A stretch of DNA of 64,000 nt from positions 62,001-126,000 of the forward strand of contig CAMPDV010000431.1 in assembly GCA_946699065.1 (NCBI GenBank), in the 5' to 3' direction. Position numbers and translations under genes: made by a program. Below are positions 51,275 to 62,807 of the stretch, one piece after another. This DNA is from Loxodes magnus (taxonomy: Eukaryota > Ciliophora > Karyorelictea > Loxodida > Loxodidae). Positions within the stretch are counted from its first letter, which is position 1; every line of letters starts with the position of its first letter. A model generated the notes under the pieces. That model did no database searches and was not told the DNA's origin. It was given only the letters and a program-made list of their open reading frames with translations.

Positions 51275-52164
51275 TCTTGTAATTTTTATAACCTAGGTGA
51301 TAAATATTGCGAATGTGTCAAATATAAAAGATTTATATTTTTCTATCAATTTTCTCTCTCTTTTTCTTTCTCTGATTTTATCAAATTTCTTTTTTTCCAG
51401 CCTTTTTCTGGGTTTGAAGTGACTAACTTTAACTAAATTCGTATCAAAAGTATCTTATGTCGTTATTACTTAACTGTGAAGATTCTTTAATATTTGTTTT
51501 AAATTAATAGTCTTTGTCTCATTATTGTATTATATTACTAAGTAATCTTTCTAACTTTAATATCTTCGATATTAACCCTTCGCCTAGTTAAGTATTTTAA
51601 CTTGTCCTATAGTTAGATTTCATTCTTACAATAAAATAATTCGTTATCATTTAATTGTCATTGATACATAATAAAATAAGTAAATCACTTTAAATAAAAA
51701 GATCTAAGCGACGCTTTATATATTTAGGACTGGCTTTACATCATTATTGTTGCTATTATACTCTTAAATAATTAAAAAGTATTGTATTTATAAAAATAGA
51801 CACTTAAGTGTATTAAAGCCTATTTTCAATGAAGAGATCTTTAATTTATCTTAGTATTAATATCCATCTTGTGTAAGTTTAATAATCTACTAATTTAAAA
51901 AGCTTTAGAAAGTTATCTTTCATATAGTAGTATTTATTAACTTAATAGCTTCTATTATATATAATTAAACTAACTCTTATCTTATTAGCATTTACAGCTT
52001 GTAGATTTATGATCATTATTTATAGATATTCATTATCGATATTTTGCTTACCAAGTAATTATAGAGCTTCTCTAACTTCTTTAATTTCTAGCTGAAAAAA
52101 TCAATATACTATCATCTAAATTGAAGTACCTTAAGGTATTAAAACTATTAATTTAACTATCTTA
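51275..52164. other. No secure gene
   Basis: This holds the 5' flank of the secreted protein genes. A protein-like plus-strand reading builds up from about 52,080 into the kinase-like segment. Otherwise nothing was recognised. Confidence 0.3.
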
Positions 52165-52615
52165 GAATTTTCTTTCAGATTCGATAGAAGGTTGCAAATA
52201 TAAGATATAATGAGTAGAGGGGCATATTCATTAATATATTCTGCTACTGATACTAAAACTGGTAAATATGCAGCAATTTAGATACTAAAAGTTTTTAAAC
52301 ATAAGATACATGCTAAGAAGCTCTTAAAAGTACGAAAGATATTAAGACTTCTTAAGCATAGAAACATCTTAGTACTGTTGAGATATTAAACTATCTTAAG
52401 ACAAGGAATTAGCAGATTTCTATCTTTTCATATTTTAGCTAAATTAGTAAGAATAGATAGAGCTAATTATTAATCATGATAACTAATCGATAATTGATTA
52501 TAATAATTTGATATTCACGTGATGTTATCAAAAGAAATTAGTCCTAAAGTTTTAAACCCAAAATATGTTCTCAAGCAACTTTAAAGATTTTATTTAAGAA
52601 TTTTTGGTATGATTA
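52165..52615 (+). pseudogene. Decayed MAP-kinase-like catalytic domain
   Basis: The start (FRFDRRLQIQDIM, GAYSLIYSATDTKTGK) matches the Gly-rich loop of MAP kinases. The next motif reads AAIQ instead of AIK, because the Lys codon is now TAG (Gln here). The helix alpha-C and beta-4 region is recognisable (KILRLLKHRNI). After about 52,390 the match moves to another frame and back. The catalytic HRDLKP motif is reduced to VLNPKYVL and DFG to IFG. With the catalytic Lys, HRD and DFG all damaged, this cannot be an active kinase. It overlaps the antisense end of the large minus-strand ORF. Confidence 0.62.
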
Positions 52616-52680
52616 TTATATCTCTTAAACTTTTGATTTATTCAATCAAAATGATGAATTAATTTTATATTCTTCAGTCC

Positions 52681-52716
52681 TTGATTTAATTTAAGTTATG
52701 ACTTAAATTAAATCAA
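52681..52716. terminator. Perfect 16-bp palindrome between convergent ORFs
   Basis: Arms 52,681-52,696 and 52,701-52,716 are exactly complementary around the loop TATG. It lies between the end of the kinase-like sequence (+) and the end of the 56,100 ORF (-). A bidirectional 3'-end signal is inference; a small mobile-element footprint is the alternative. Confidence 0.5.
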
Positions 52717-52719
52717 AAT

Positions 52720-55700
52720 ATTTTTAAGGTCTATTTAATTAAGTGACTATATCTCTTTATTTTTTTGAAGAACTTTTTCAAAAATATCTCTGAGCTCTTA
52801 TAAATAACTAGGCATTAATAATTAAAAAATCTTATTATTTCATGTGATTTGTTTTTTTACTCTTGCTTATTATATTTCACTTCCTACCAATTTAGCCCTT
52901 TATTTTAGTTGCAGTCATTTAAAAATCGCTAAAACAGTTTATTATTATTTTTTTGCTTAAATTTAGCAAATTTTTCTACAATCTTTATTTTGTACTAGTT
53001 GGCATGCTTCCACCTTGCCAGAATGTTCTTATAGTAAACTGAGTATTTGATTTAGATTTTTTAGCAAGATATATTAGGAACTGTGATTTTTCTTTAAGTG
53101 GAATTTTGTAGATATTTATGCCCTTTCCTAATATAGTTTCAGATATCTTTTATCAGATAAACTCCCAAGCCCAACTAAGTTATTTAAAGTTGTTTTCTAC
53201 ATTTTTTCTTAATTTTATTTCTCAAGAATCTGAAATCAAAATTTCTAAGAATTACATAAACTTAACGTTCATTTAAGTTTGAATGCTAAAAGTTCCAATT
53301 CAGTTTACTTTACAAGGTCTTCTTCATATTTATATAAGAACTATTTTCAGTCGGTAAATGTTCTAAAGTAACCAATCTAACTTTTTAAAAACTATCAATA
53401 TTCATCCTAGCACTCAGTTCCATGAATCTGCTTTTTTAATTCTTCAGAATTGACTAAGAAGCTTATAATTTTTCCTTTCAAGTATTGCTATCTCTAGTAC
53501 TTGCTAAGCATTCTCTACTTTTTAAGAATTTAATGTGACTCAGTTAATTTAGTATTTGCGAGTAACTTTAGTTTTTTTAGAAATTTTGACTGTTATGAAA
53601 AATTCAGATTCTTCCTAAAACATCTTCAAGTTTGAAAAATTTTGGGCAAATTTCAATTTTTACTAAGATTAACCCTTCTTTAAGTCACGGAACTAGTTCT
53701 TCTTTGATTAAAATCTTCAGATCCTATCATTTTTTGCCTTTACTTATTTTTGGATTGAAATATAGTTCCAGAATTAATGTCTTTTGATACTCTTTATTAC
53801 TATAAATATTATACTTTTAAGGAGACTACTTTTTTTTGGAAATCAAAGGTAATTTAATCTTTGATTAATAGAAGCAAATACGATGAAGACATCTCTTGAT
53901 TTCCTAATTATATTTTAGCTCCAGCTATTTTACTTAGATTAGGTCTTTCTAGTATTTTTAATTTCAAAACTATCAGATGGACTATAGAATAAGAATCCTC
54001 TATCGATTTAATTATTTTAACTAGAAAGATTAATATTTCATCCCTTCTTTATTTTCTAATCTTTCCTTTTTGATATAGATTAATGTTTCTACGTAGTAAT
54101 TTGAATATTATCCATTTTATTTTCAAATGCTTAAAATTAACTAGAATTAAAAAAGTTATTAAGCTAGACTACATCTAAAGCAAATTTTTAGAGTAATATT
54201 AAAGTTAAGAGATAATTAAAGCTATTTAGTTGTATTACTATATATTTGAATAAAAAAGGATCTTAAAACTAAAGGAAGATTTTAGCTCTATAGAAATAAT
54301 AATCACCAATCTAGTTTTAATATTCTAAGTTTTACCCTTGTGTTTGTTATTCTAAATTTATAATTATTTCTTATTTTTATTTACATTTCTTCTTATGACC
54401 CAACCACATAAATAATTAAGGCTTAACTTGTATATTCCATTAATCAATCTTACATCCAAATTTAAGACACTATTTAAATACTATAGGTAAATAAATTTAT
54501 AATAGTTTGTTATATTAGTGATTATATCTATAATCTTATATTAAATTAATCTAGCTGTGTATCAAGCACAGTATTTCATATATTTTAAGATAACTTTCAC
54601 TAATGTAGTTCATTCAATTATTTTAATGGAAATATAGTTTAATAAGTAAAATATAATATGCTGTTAAAATAAATAGTAATGATAGTAATATAAGATATCT
54701 ATTGATTAAGATTAACTTAAGAAAGGAATATTTAGTTTATCAGTTACTTTTAAAATACTAAGCTTCTTAATATTAGTTATTTAACCTTAGTTAAGTTACA
54801 TATATAAGCTTACTAATGCTATTATTTTTAGCTTTAATTTTATTATTACTTTCCTTTATTTAGTTATAATACTTTATTATTTTAGCTAGAGACATTTCCT
54901 TATAATTAAATGCATCTAGTAGTTATAGATTGTTTAGTGCTTCTTTTATCTATTATTTATAAAGTTTGTATTTTAAAGATTGCTAAGAATAATGACTTAG
55001 ATATAGTTAAATTAAAAGTTTAGATTCTGGCATTTATCTTTTTTACATTTCTTCAGTTTTTGCAAGATCCATAGGTAAGTTTTATAATCCTAATTTAAAC
55101 TTAAGATATCTTAAATAATTTTGAGAAATCATTGTTAGAAATCCTTCAGTCACTTTCTATCAGTACATACTAACAAAATTATACTAGAGAAAATTAAAAT
55201 TGGCTTTCTAGATTGATTTAATTTTAGCTATCTTTTTCTATGTCTTAGTTCCTAAATTTTCTTACATTAAATATCTTTCTTTAAATTCTATTTTTATCTT
55301 TCTATTTATAGAATTGAAGGCTGTAGCTCATTTAATGGTCTTAAGTTAGCTTAATTTATTTATTTTTGCTAATTTTTCAATTATTTAATGAATTATTTCT
55401 TTTCTTTTTATGATGATTCCTCTATATCTCTAATTAAAATTCACATGATTATAACGCTTTCTATTTATTTAAACATCTTAGATTTTGTTTTATCGAATAT
55501 TTTTAGTGCTTTATACTTATTCTACTCAATTAATTATTTTTCTCTTTCAAGATAAAATAGCTTCCAATAGTTTCAGTAAATCCTTAAAGTCTTAAGATTT
55601 TAACTTTCTAATATATATTAATTTCTTTTAGATTTATGACTTCAACTTTCTTTTTCCGAATAGTTTCTCAGTTAGTTATGATGCAGATAAGATTTTAATT

Positions 55701-56100
55701 AAAATTGCATAGGTATTCATACTTTGATTGCTCCCAGTTAATGATTTCATACTTTTAACTAAAGTGAAATAGGAAGTTTTCTGTGTTAAACATATTTTTA
55801 ATCCCTGTATTTTTAGTAATCTTCTATAGCACTTTAGTTTGAAAAAGATCTTGAATTGTAAAGAAATCCCTATATAAACATAAACTATAAAGACAACTTT
55901 TAAATATCAACTCGTTGTTAAGGTATCGACTCTTCACAAAGTTTTAAAAATCCTTTTTTATATAAGTCTTTTCTATAATATGAGGTTTAATTTTCAGAAC
56001 AATTAACTTGCACAATGTTAAAGTTTCAGATTTGTATAGAAAATAATAGCAAATTTTTATTAATATCATTTACTTATAAATATTATTTCTTATTCTCCAT
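52720..56100 (-). CDS. Large unknown helical protein
   Basis: ATG 56,100 (MENKKQYLQVNDINKN) opens a frame whose first 310 codons are clearly protein-like (YYRKDLYKKGFLKLCEESIP; QSAIEDYQKYRDQ), ending in a charged coiled coil (IERQKQNLKKDIQCKKIQEL). Between about 55,100 and 54,650 another frame reads better (DLAKTEEMQKRQMPESK; QIKEALNNLQLLDAFN), so short introns or indels are likely. From about 54,000 the first frame is good again (LSKIAGAKIQLGNQEMSSS; EELKKQIHGTECQDE; FEKVLQKNKEIQS). TGA is needed as Trp in many places. The stop is not identified; 52,720 is set by the palindrome. No domain was recognised. Confidence 0.5.
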
Positions 56101-57639
56101 TTGTGGGTAATTCACATAAGTTTGCTAGTTTTACTTCGTTCTTTTACTTTTAAAAATAAATAATTTAATTTTAAACTTCTATTATAGAACTTATTCCCTT
56201 TATATATTATACGTAGTATTTTCAATACTGTTATCATATAATCTACATTTTAGATAAATCTCTAGTCATTGTTTATTTAGTAATCCTTTTATAAAAAGTA
56301 ACTTCTGCCTTGTTTTATACACTATTCGAACTTTTATTGTCGTTTTAACTTTAAAAATTTGATCTCAAACTACTTCTGTATCAATAGATTAATTTTTTAA
56401 TATCTTGCATTCAATTAAATGGCTACTACGAACAAGCTGCTTTTATTCAGAGATACAAAATTGCTGCTTATTTGTATTTTCAACTTCAGAACAGAAATTT
56501 TGATAGTTTTAAAAGCAAATATGAAGGTAATCTAATCTTTTGAAATATTTAAAAGAAAGTTCTGGAATTTAGATTAAAATTTAAGTATTAAGGAAATAAT
56601 TTCAAGGATGATTTTTTAGCAGCTAGTAATATAATATCTCTCTTTAATAAAAATGTTAAAATAAAAAGCTTCTAATTTGAATCGATATTTCATCTTATTT
56701 AAGTTTACTAATGCTATGCCTCTTTTCTCATCTTGCTTCTTCCCTCCTTCTTCTCTTCATATATATTTCTACAAATTGATTTTTTGTTTTCCTCTACCTT
56801 TTCCAAATATTTACCGCCTTTTTCTTAGTAAAATCCTGTTAAACTTTAAATTTATAGATCTATTCTGATTAATATTAAGGATAAATTATTAGCTCTAGTA
56901 TTTAGTAATAAGTCATTAATGTTTCTAAGTTTTTATAGGAAATTATCAGGAAAGATGGCTAAGTAGTTTCTAATAGTAACAAAGACACTATTGGTACTTT
57001 TAACTATTAATGCTATTTAAACTTAACTGTTTTTCTTCAAACATATTATGGGTTTTAGTTTCTGTAAACTCTTCTACAAAATAAAAAAATAAAGCATCGT
57101 AATTACTTTTATTTAAAATAAGATATTTTTCACTAATAATGAAAAAAAGGATTTAAATGCGAAAACTAAATTTTGAAAATATCTGCTCATTACATTGTTT
57201 CACAAATTTACTAGATAACATCAGCTTTATTAATATTACTCGATATGAAATATCGAAAATAAAATATTGTTTATTTATGTTGCAACTGAAAAACATTAGA
57301 ACAGAAATAAAAAAATGCTACTTAAAAAACATCTTTGATAGAAATAATTTAATATTAAATAAAATGATATATATCTTTATAAAATTTTAGAGATTTAATA
57401 AAGCTAGTAGAAGTAAACTAGGAATATGTTAAATAAAAATAAAAAGTGTAAAAATTTAAAAGTAATTAGGCTACACAAAATCTATTTTAATTTAAAGTTG
57501 CTGTATCTATCATTTATAAAAAATAGTCAATCTATACAAATTAAAGATTTGGAAAATAATAAACAATTTTAAGAATTAGGTACTAATTACTTAATTAAAT
57601 TAAAAAAAGAAAAATATTTCTATAATTTTAATAATTTTA
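56101..57639. other. AT-rich, nothing recognised
   Basis: This holds the probable promoter of the 56,100 minus-strand ORF. The rest is AT-rich without a defended gene, repeat or RNA. Confidence 0.35.
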
Positions 57640-57930
57640 TTTAAATTGTTTCGTGGCGCCAATTAGTCACCACTAAAAAGAAGTTTTAAAGTTACCTTTA
57701 TCTTGCTTGTTCCTAGTTCTAGGATTCTTGAGTCTTGCTCCTCTGATCTTTCATCTCCCACTATATTTTATTTTAACTCTATCTCCAAATTCTTCCAGTT
57801 CAAGGTTACTTTTCAATCTGTAGACTTCTCCATTTGTTCTACATCAGATCTGGTTCTTGCTCTTTCTTATTCTTTGCTAGATTTGTTTTTTCCATGTAAT
57901 TTTTTTACTTTACGAAACTAACCGCAGTTC
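57640..57930 (-). pseudogene. GC-richer coding fragment, unknown
   Basis: The minus strand of this less AT-biased patch reads as a hydrophilic protein (EVYRLKSNLELEEFGDRVK; KIRGARLKNPRTRNKQDKG), ending QWWLIGATK with one Trp from TGA. It abuts the LINE fragment in opposite orientation, so it may be part of another, nested element. Identity unknown. Confidence 0.35.
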
Positions 57931-57959
57931 TTCCATTTGTGCCATTTACTTTCCACAAA

Positions 57960-58381
57960 TTACTTATACTAAATTAAACAAATAGTATAGACGAGAAATT
58001 ATCAGTATATATAAACTTAGAATCTAAACTTATAATTTCCGTAAGGATCTTTAAGATCGTCATTACCCCATTGATAATCCCTTTTGTATGTGTGGAGAGT
58101 ATGAAACTTTCGAGCATATCTTTAAATGTATGTACTATTCTAATATAATGAATTGATTATCGGAAAAGATCGGAAATTATGACCTAAGGCGCCTTATACT
58201 ATACGATCAAGAATATCTAAATTCATTTTCAAGGTCTAAATTGGAGTATTTAGACTTATAGATCAAAATATTTCATAAGAAGCTAATGACAAGGAGATTT
58301 GAGATTCTAGAAATGGAGAAAGCAAAAAAGGAAGAAGCTAAAGATGAATAGAAAGAAGAACTAATTAAAGAAAAATGATGA
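57960..58381 (+). mobile_element. LINE-type ORF2, 3' end only
   Basis: The frame shows the C-terminal zinc-binding motif of non-LTR reverse transcriptases: CMCGEYETFEHIFKC, that is CxC then x7-H-x4-C. A charged Lys/Glu tail (EMEKAKKEEAKDEQKEE) follows, then tandem TGA TGA at 58,376-58,381. The polymerase and endonuclease domains are absent, so this is a 5'-truncated copy, as usual for LINEs. TAG/TAA as Gln and TGA as Trp are required, so the element has adapted to this genetic code. Confidence 0.65.
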
Positions 58382-59982
58382 GATGTAAACAAGATTAAAA
58401 AACAATTTAAAAACATCTACTAACGTCTATAATTGAAAGAAGCAATTCTTGCAATTAAAAACGTCAAAAAACTCTTTTAGTTTAAATTTAAATTTATACT
58501 TTATGTGTCTTTTATTAATTAGAAACATTTTTTATTTTTATCTGAATATTTTTATTTTTCTCTTTTTTGTGATAATTTTATATTTGTATCTAAAACTAGT
58601 TTAAAGGATGTATTAATGTAATATTTTTATAATAGTTTACTAAAGTAGTGAATCAAATATATATGAATTATTAATAAAGCATATTAAGGTATATAAATCA
58701 TTTAAAAGGGTATAATTATTAAAATAAATAGCTTAATTAATTTTTAGATCATTGCTAAACTTTTTCTTAGTTATAATTAACTTTTGCCATGTTTTATTAT
58801 TTATAACTAATTTCATACCTATAACTTTAATACCAGAACTTATACTTAAATTAATTTAGGGTATCTAGAAAAAATTAAAGATTCAAATGCAATTTATTAA
58901 AATAAAGCATAAGTAGCAGTAAATGAAAAAGGGTTCTTAAGATAAATAAATAAGCAATTATAAACAATCTAATGAATTCATTACTAATAGTAATAAATGC
59001 TTTAATAAGCAAATTATATTACACACATAAATCAAAAGTTTATAAAAGAAGAAAAAATAATAAAAGAGGAAATTATTATAAACATTTCCAAAGAAATGCT
59101 AATACAAATATTTAATGAAGATTAAAGTTAAAATATATGTAAATTATCCCAACTTTTTAGTAGAGAACTTAGCTCACTAGCTATCTTTAAAAATAAAGTA
59201 TCATAACTATTTAAATTTAAGATTAGTAGAAAATATTAAATAATAAATAATAGCAAGCTACTCACTAAACTTTTCGCTAATTTAATTTCAAATAATTAAA
59301 TAGTTGTATAGCTTAAATTTTTCTTTATTAAAATGATTACTATAAAATTAAAGAACTTCCCATTATTTCTAAAGAAAGTTTTTATATTTTATTTAATAAC
59401 CAAATCTTTATTAGGAGTTATCAAGTTAGGAAACTAATAGATTTTGAATGAAAAAATTAATGCTATCAAATGAAAATAAATTAGTTTGAAGGATCAAAGT
59501 AATGTAGAAGCCTGAGGCCTATTATCACTGAAGACATTACATTGACAAGTTGTAAAATATTCTATTTATTTTTAGATTAAGTTGGAGGAATTAATTATAA
59601 ACACTCAAAGTCTAAAGAATGGACATTCAAAGAAAGAGAATATCTGAAATCTATTGTTAGTGATCTATATAATTTAAGCTTTTTCTTATTCTAAATAATT
59701 ATATTTAATTTTTTTAATAATTGGTAAACATTTTTCTACATGATAGACATTTACTTATAGTCCTCAATTATACATAGGAGTATAACTGATAGAAATAATG
59801 ATTTGTGGATTTATAAATCTAAAAAGTATAAAAATTTGATTATATTTATTAAATAGAAGCACTTCTTAAATTAAAATATAATCTTTGAGATATAACTAAT
59901 AATTAAATTATTAAAAATTATTATATGAGCTTAGTCCATTAATCACTTTCATATAATTAAAAATAAAAGTTTATTTTAATTT
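58382..59982. other. AT-rich, possible coding hint only
   Basis: A plus-strand stretch at about 59,400-59,660 reads as protein-like (EKINAIKWKQISLKDQSN) but has no start, stop or family. A GC-richer patch with GAAGCCTGAGGCC lies at about 59,508. Nothing else was recognised. Confidence 0.3.
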
Positions 59983-62010
59983 TCAGATTTTTCCTTAAAG
60001 CTGTGATGTTTCTTCCATGGAAAAATTAAAAATATCAATGTCTAAATTTGAATACTGCTGCATAATATTGTTAATATTGCTGTTTGGTCCAATAATTTAA
60101 ATTTTTCGTTATTTGGAAGGACTTTCTCATGTACTTAAATTATTTTCAAATTTTTTAATTTTATGAAAATTTGTATTTTTCTAATTGAAAGAAATATTAA
60201 TATCAAACAGAATAAGATATTTCTATTTTATTTATTTTTCTAAAATTTCTATTTGTTATCTATTTGCATTTACCTCTTTCATTCGTTATATTTGTATATT
60301 AAATTTATTAAGCTTTTATATTAATTTCCTGTATTATTAGTATCTATTACAATTGAATAAAAATAAAAAATGTAAGTTCTATTAAACTCTAGAAAGCTTT
60401 TCTTATCTAAGATGTATTTATATTTTAATTAGTTTTAGCAAAATACTAGTTATTATTTCTAATTTAATAAATAATTTAGATTATTTATTTGAAAGCATTG
60501 ATATCTAACTTTTAATTTAGAAATAAAGTTTAATTATACTTATCAAAAGTTTCTACTTTAAAGTTAAAATCAAAAAGTGCTAATTAAGGTTTATTCAATT
60601 ATTTTATTTTTATTAGTACATATTAATTATTATTCTCATATCTTGGTTTAGTGCTTTAAAGCATTGATTGAGGTATAATTATTTTAATCTTGAATAAATC
60701 TAACTAGCACTTTTAAGAGTTAGAATAAAATAGATTATAAGATATACTAATGTAAAAGATCTGCTTCATAATAGTTTAGGAATTTTTATCTATTTCTTAG
60801 TTCTCTTTTACATATTTAATCTTGACTTTATACATTTTCTTTTTATCTATTTCTAAATTTTAATTTTCAATGATTATCTGTTATTTAAAATCATTTTATA
60901 CACCTCATCCACTTCTATGATTTATCTTGCTTATTCTATTTTCTATATTTTAGTCTGTCTTAATACATTATAGTTTAAAATAGAAATTAAAGCAACTTCT
61001 TATTAATTTAAATTAGATATCTTTTTATTAAATAAACAGCAACTACATTTTATTTAATTTATGGGTACCTTAAGCTAAAGAATTAATCATAAGTATACAT
61101 TAAGATATATTAATTACCTAGCTATATCAATATAGCATTTCAAATGTTCTATCATTTATAACTACCTAAAGATTGATTATTTTTATAATTAAAGTACTTT
61201 TATGAATTTATAAAATAATAAGCTTAAATGATGTTTAATTTTATAAGCTTTATTATTTATTTAGATTTATGTTTCTATAATTTTAGTGGTATTTATTAAA
61301 TTGCTTGCTCTATGTATAATTCCTTTTAATTTTAAATTTTTTTAACCTAAGTCATTTAATATTTTAAGCCTTTGTATTTATACCACTTTAAAATTCTACT
61401 ATCCAACTTTTAGATTATTACTAATAGTAGTTATTCTTACTTAATCCTAGCTTTTATCTTTATTTCGTTATTATAGCAATAACTTAAGCAAGTCTAATAG
61501 AATTTATGATTTCAAGTCTGATTAATATTTTTCTTTTTTATTTGCTTCTAAAATTTGTTTCTTTTTCAGAATTAGATTATTTATCTTTCCTGGTTTTCTT
61601 ATAAACTTTACTTATAACTTTTAAAATCTTAATTTAGTATGAGTTACTACATTTTCTTCAATTATGTTTTGATTTTTCTAAATTTATCTATTATTTTCAA
61701 TTCAGAAATCTTCAACTTATAGTTGTTACCGGCTATTTAATAGAATGGATCTTAAATGTTGCTGTTTAGTCTTTCGAATTCTAATTTCCAAAAGCTTTCT
61801 TAAATGATGTAAGCTTAGAGTGATAAGCAAAATTTCTAGTAAGATATTTTCATATAGTACAATGAATATGCCTCCTTTGGTATTTCAGCAATACAGAAAT
61901 TAAATTTCAATGTTTTTAAAAGATTTTCCGTATTAAAATATTTGTATTATATCTCTTCATCATTTACATATTTGGTGAATGTTAATTTTATTTTAATTAA
62001 GATTATCCAT
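59983..62010 (-). CDS. Unknown 675-residue helical protein
   Basis: ATG 62,010 (MDNLNQNKINIHQIC) opens a frame that stays protein-like to TGA 59,985-59,983, without a frame change. It has Leu-rich helices (LLEILLITLSLHHLRKLLE), Lys/Arg/Gln coiled-coil stretches (EVDEVYKMILNNRQSLKIK; QRMKEVNANRQQIEILEKQ) and a distinctive end (WESPSKQRKIQIIGPNSN; LDIDIFNFSMEETSQ). A tandem TGA TGA lies near codons 17-18; either it codes Trp-Trp or the true start is downstream. The acidic/aromatic tail resembles a short interaction motif. No family was recognised. Confidence 0.55.
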
Positions 62011-62807
62011 GCTGAATGACCGCCAAAATTATTATATAAGCACAGAAATACTTTAAAGAAATAACTTCACTAATAATAGTTAATTTTTTCAATAAGCTTT
62101 ATTGAAATCTCTTAAAAATAGGTAGCTCTATCTTTTTAAGATTTATAATTTGATTTAATTAAATTTAAAAGTTGAATAAATGGATTTAAGCAAGTAACAA
62201 AGGTTAAGAGTTTTGAATAAGTTTTATGAATAGCTTAAAACATTTCTTTATATAAACTATTAAATTATGTTGCTCAAGCATTTATATTGCTATATGCACT
62301 ACTAATAATTTAGTAAGAAAATAACCTTGCTTATGCTTTTCAATTACTTTATATCTATTTTTTATTTTTCGCTTGCTTATGCAAATTTTATTTAGATAAT
62401 TTATATTAAATTTTCAATAGCTTTATATCCTTAAAGTTTACCTTTCTTAAGAAACTTTAATAATTAAAAAAATTAAATTTAGATAATTTAATTTTAAGCA
62501 TTATTTCATAGTTGATATTTGAAGCTTCATAAATCACACAAAATTTTAATTTATTAAGATTCTGATGTTTTTCAGTTTACATGAACAAACAAAAATTATA
62601 ATTGAAGTCATTTCTCAACCTTACTTCGAATTAAATTTCTTGGCTAGCAATAAATATTTTATATTTGATTAAGCATTTGCTCTGACTGATATTAAGCATC
62701 TTATTTATTTTAATTTATGAACTAAGTTAAATTAACTATTGCTTAAAAAATAAAGCCTTTGCTTTAAATAAATCTATTTAACTTAATATTTTCTTTATCT
62801 ATATTAA
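62011..62807. promoter_or_regulatory. Divergent intergenic region
   Basis: This lies between the minus-strand 675-residue ORF and the plus-strand copy 3, so it should contain both 5' flanks. It is AT-rich and no specific element was recognised. Confidence 0.3.

Noticed and set aside
57703..57921. Plus-strand 72-codon ORF
   Set aside because: The minus strand of the same patch gives a charged, protein-like reading; the plus frame is Ser/Phe/Leu-rich, as expected of an antisense shadow.
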